Origin: Prevotella sp. | Lineage (GTDB): Bacteria > Bacteroidota > Bacteroidia > Bacteroidales > Dysgonomonadaceae | Reading direction: 5' to 3' | NCBI GenBank assembly: GCA_031263965.1 | Contig: JAISES010000218.1 | Location: forward strand, 1-6,439 | Length of the DNA stretch: 6,439 nt | In this document: positions 5,552 through 6,439 of the stretch, one piece after another | Position numbering within the stretch: position 1 is the stretch's first letter | Layout: every line of letters begins with the position of its first letter | Notes under the pieces: model-generated | Database searches by the model: none | What the model saw: only the letters and a program-made list of their open reading frames with translations | What the model was told of the DNA's origin: nothing | Made by a program: the position numbers and the translations under genes

Positions 5552-5797
5552 ACAAAAACAAAATGCTCATAAACAGGCTGTTAGTGAAGATTGGTAGTTT
5601 CGCCTTTACAGGTAAAATGATGGTAACGAAAGATAGTATATATATCCGTTGATATTCAAAAATAATATTAATATAAAATACTGATAATAAAATATTTACA
5701 AACAAAAAAATGTAGACACTAATAGACAAACATCTCAATCCCGGACAAAAATTACATAGATATAAGAGGCTGGCAAACAGAAATAAAGGTTGTATTC
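5552..5797. other. AT-rich end of the element, no convincing gene
   Basis: This stretch, together with 5798-5897, makes 346 bases without a well-supported gene. It is very AT-rich, especially 5640-5720. It contains three copies of TAGACA at 5549-5554, 5713-5718 and 5723-5728 (two extended to TAGACAAA), which could be arm-type integrase sites but may be chance. I see no GC-rich hairpin followed by a T-run that would make a clear terminator for the repressor operon. The only forward ATG frame worth naming is the 29-codon frame at 5563-5652. Confidence 0.5.
5563..5652 (+). CDS. Doubtful 29-residue open frame
   Basis: An ATG at 5563 opens 29 codons (MLINRLLVKIGSFAFTGKMM...) ending in TGA at 5652. 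It starts 11 nt after the stop of the 75-residue gene and is preceded by A-rich sequence, so translation is possible. The product is short, basic and unrecognised, and codon evidence is too thin to call. It could equally be non-coding sequence or the remnant of a gene cut by rearrangement. Confidence 0.15.
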   Translation: MLINRLLVKIGSFAFTGKMMVTKDSIYIR

Positions 5798-5820
5798 TTC
5801 GAATCTCTCCAGCTCCACTA
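5798..5820 (+). other. Putative attachment site: duplicated 3' end of tmRNA gene (ssrA)
   Basis: The sequence reads as the last part of a tmRNA: T-loop TTCGAAT (5798-5804), 3' T-stem strand CTCTC (5805-5809), acceptor strand CAGCTCC (5810-5816) and discriminator A (5817), then CTA. CAGCTCC pairs with GGGGCTG, the conserved start of bacterial tmRNAs, and matches the E. coli tmRNA 3' end. The bases before it (TATTC) cannot form the 5' T-stem strand, and no other tmRNA part is visible, so this is a fragment. Integrases often use tRNA/tmRNA 3' ends and leave such a core at the far end. The orientation puts the element to the left and chromosome to the right. Chance similarity is possible but unlikely over about 20 structured positions. 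Confidence 0.65.
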
Positions 5821-5897
5821 TTATGGTAAACCGGGCAATAGTTGTAACCATGCTATTTGCTTAGACGGTCAACGTACTAATCTTAGTGAAATTAATT

Positions 5898-6439
5898 ATG
5901 TATGATTATCTTATTGTAGGCGCTGGGTTATTCGGGTCTGTTTTTGCTCAGATAATGAAAGAGAACGGAAAGAGTTGCCTTATTATCGAAAAACGGGATC
6001 ATCAGGGAGGCAATATTTATTCAAAAGAAGAAGATACGATAAAGATTCATTGGTACGGGGCGCATATCTTCCATACGGATAATGAAGAAGTATGGCGCTA
6101 TATCAATCGGTTTACCGGCTTTAACCATTACCGGAACTCTCCGCTTGCCTGTTGTAAAGGGACTCTTTATAATCTTCCTTTCAATATGAATACATTCAAT
6201 AAATTGTGTAATGTTAATACGCCCGAAGAAGCAAAGAACAAAATTAAGGAGCAATGCGATAAGTATAAACACCTGACAAATCCGTCCAACCTGGAAGAAC
6301 AGGCTTTGAAGTTTTGCGGTGACGATATTTATTACCTGTTCATAAAAGAATATACGGAAAAGCAATGGGGGCGCCCGGCCAATGAATTGCCGGCTTCTAT
6401 TATAAAGCGGATACCTTTTCGTTTTACGTATGATAATAA
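5898..6439 (+). CDS. glf: UDP-galactopyranose mutase, N-terminal 180 residues (3' end outside window)
   Basis: Glf is a flavoprotein that interconverts UDP-galactopyranose and UDP-galactofuranose, the donor for galactofuranose in surface polysaccharides. The start MYDYLIVGAGLFGSVFAQ aligns with the E. coli enzyme from its first residue, which fixes the ATG at 5898. Visible are the FAD-binding GAGLFG (8-13) with the acidic end of strand 2 at Glu31, YGAHIFHT (53-60), NSPLA (80-84), NLPFNMNTF (92-100), YTEKQWGR (152-159) and the IIKRIPFRF segment (168-176). About half of the usual length of roughly 370 residues lies inside the window, with no frameshift. It is cytoplasmic and normally sits in capsule or O-antigen gene clusters, so a polysaccharide locus probably continues to the right. 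It belongs to the host side of the putative att site. No strong promoter is visible in front. Confidence 0.95.
   Translation, partial: MYDYLIVGAGLFGSVFAQIMKENGKSCLIIEKRDHQGGNIYSKEEDTIKIHWYGAHIFHTDNEEVWRYINRFTGFNHYRNSPLACCKGTLYNLPFNMNTFNKLCNVNTPEEAKNKIKEQCDKYKHLTNPSNLEEQALKFCGDDIYYLFIKEYTEKQWGRPANELPASIIKRIPFRFTYDN

Noticed and set aside
5572..5582. AACAGGCTGTT palindrome as a terminator after the repressor operon
   Set aside because: The arms have no room for a loop and no T-run follows, so it cannot be called a terminator.
5511..5738. 75-codon minus-strand hydrophobic frame
   Set aside because: It arises from A-rich plus-strand sequence read backwards, overlaps the end of the 75-residue gene and has no support.
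5760..5820. A complete tRNA gene ending at 5820
   Set aside because: Only the 3' part fits. The bases before the T-loop do not pair with the 3' T-stem strand, and no anticodon or D arm can be found upstream.
5726..5904. Open plus-strand frame ending in a TGA that overlaps the glf start by 7 nt, with a protein-like tail (HYYGKPGNSCNHAICLDGQ)
   Set aside because: It contains no ATG, GTG or TTG start, and it runs through the tmRNA-like core. At most it is the tail of a gene cut at the junction, and 60 stop-free codons could be chance.
6021..6365. 114-codon minus-strand frame
   Set aside because: It is fully antisense to glf, which matches its family from the first residue.

Overview
The window looks like the right-hand end of a prophage or prophage-like island in a Bacteroidales genome (Bacteroides, Parabacteroides or a relative), followed by host DNA. 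The evidence for the host group is: (i) small regulators that resemble Bacteroides prophage families; (ii) promoter-like sequences that fit the Bacteroidetes -33/-7 pattern (TTTG / TAnnTTTG) rather than sigma-70; (iii) starts preceded by A-rich sequence instead of good Shine-Dalgarno sites. The host assignment is inference from sequence recall, with no search behind it.

Left part (1-4828, minus strand): one tightly packed leftward operon of eight genes. In transcription order they are a small HTH-like protein, a LuxR-type HTH protein with a predicted membrane segment, three unrecognised small proteins, a 686-residue cytosine-C5 DNA methyltransferase with a repeat-expanded middle, a PP-loop protein of the PAPS reductase family, and a partial gene leaving the window at base 1. 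Three junctions are 4-bp ATGA stop/start overlaps, two others have 4-nt gaps, and the widest gaps are 24 and 32 nt. No restriction endonuclease is visible, so the methyltransferase appears solitary.

Centre (4829-4957): an AT-rich divergent control region. It holds two identical 15-bp palindromes whose centres are 22 bp apart and a third degraded copy 20 bp further on. The first palindrome covers the -33 position of a good leftward promoter candidate. A rightward -7 candidate lies so close to the next ATG that its transcript would have almost no leader. This layout suits a lysogeny-type switch.

Right part (4958-5551, plus strand): a Cro/C1-type repressor gene and an unrecognised 75-residue gene, both clearly more AT-rich than the leftward operon.

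Junction (5552-5897): 346 bases with no convincing gene. At 5798-5817 there is a sequence matching the 3' end of a tmRNA gene (T-loop, 3' T-stem strand, CAGCTCC acceptor strand, A), without the rest of a tmRNA. This is best read as the duplicated attachment core at the distal end of an element integrated into ssrA. The element would lie to the left and chromosomal DNA to the right.

From 5898 to the end is the first 180 codons of glf (UDP-galactopyranose mutase), a surface-polysaccharide gene.

Working model (inference): the repressor binds the palindromes and shuts the leftward operon. When it is relieved, the operon makes regulators and DNA-modifying proteins that may protect the element from host restriction.
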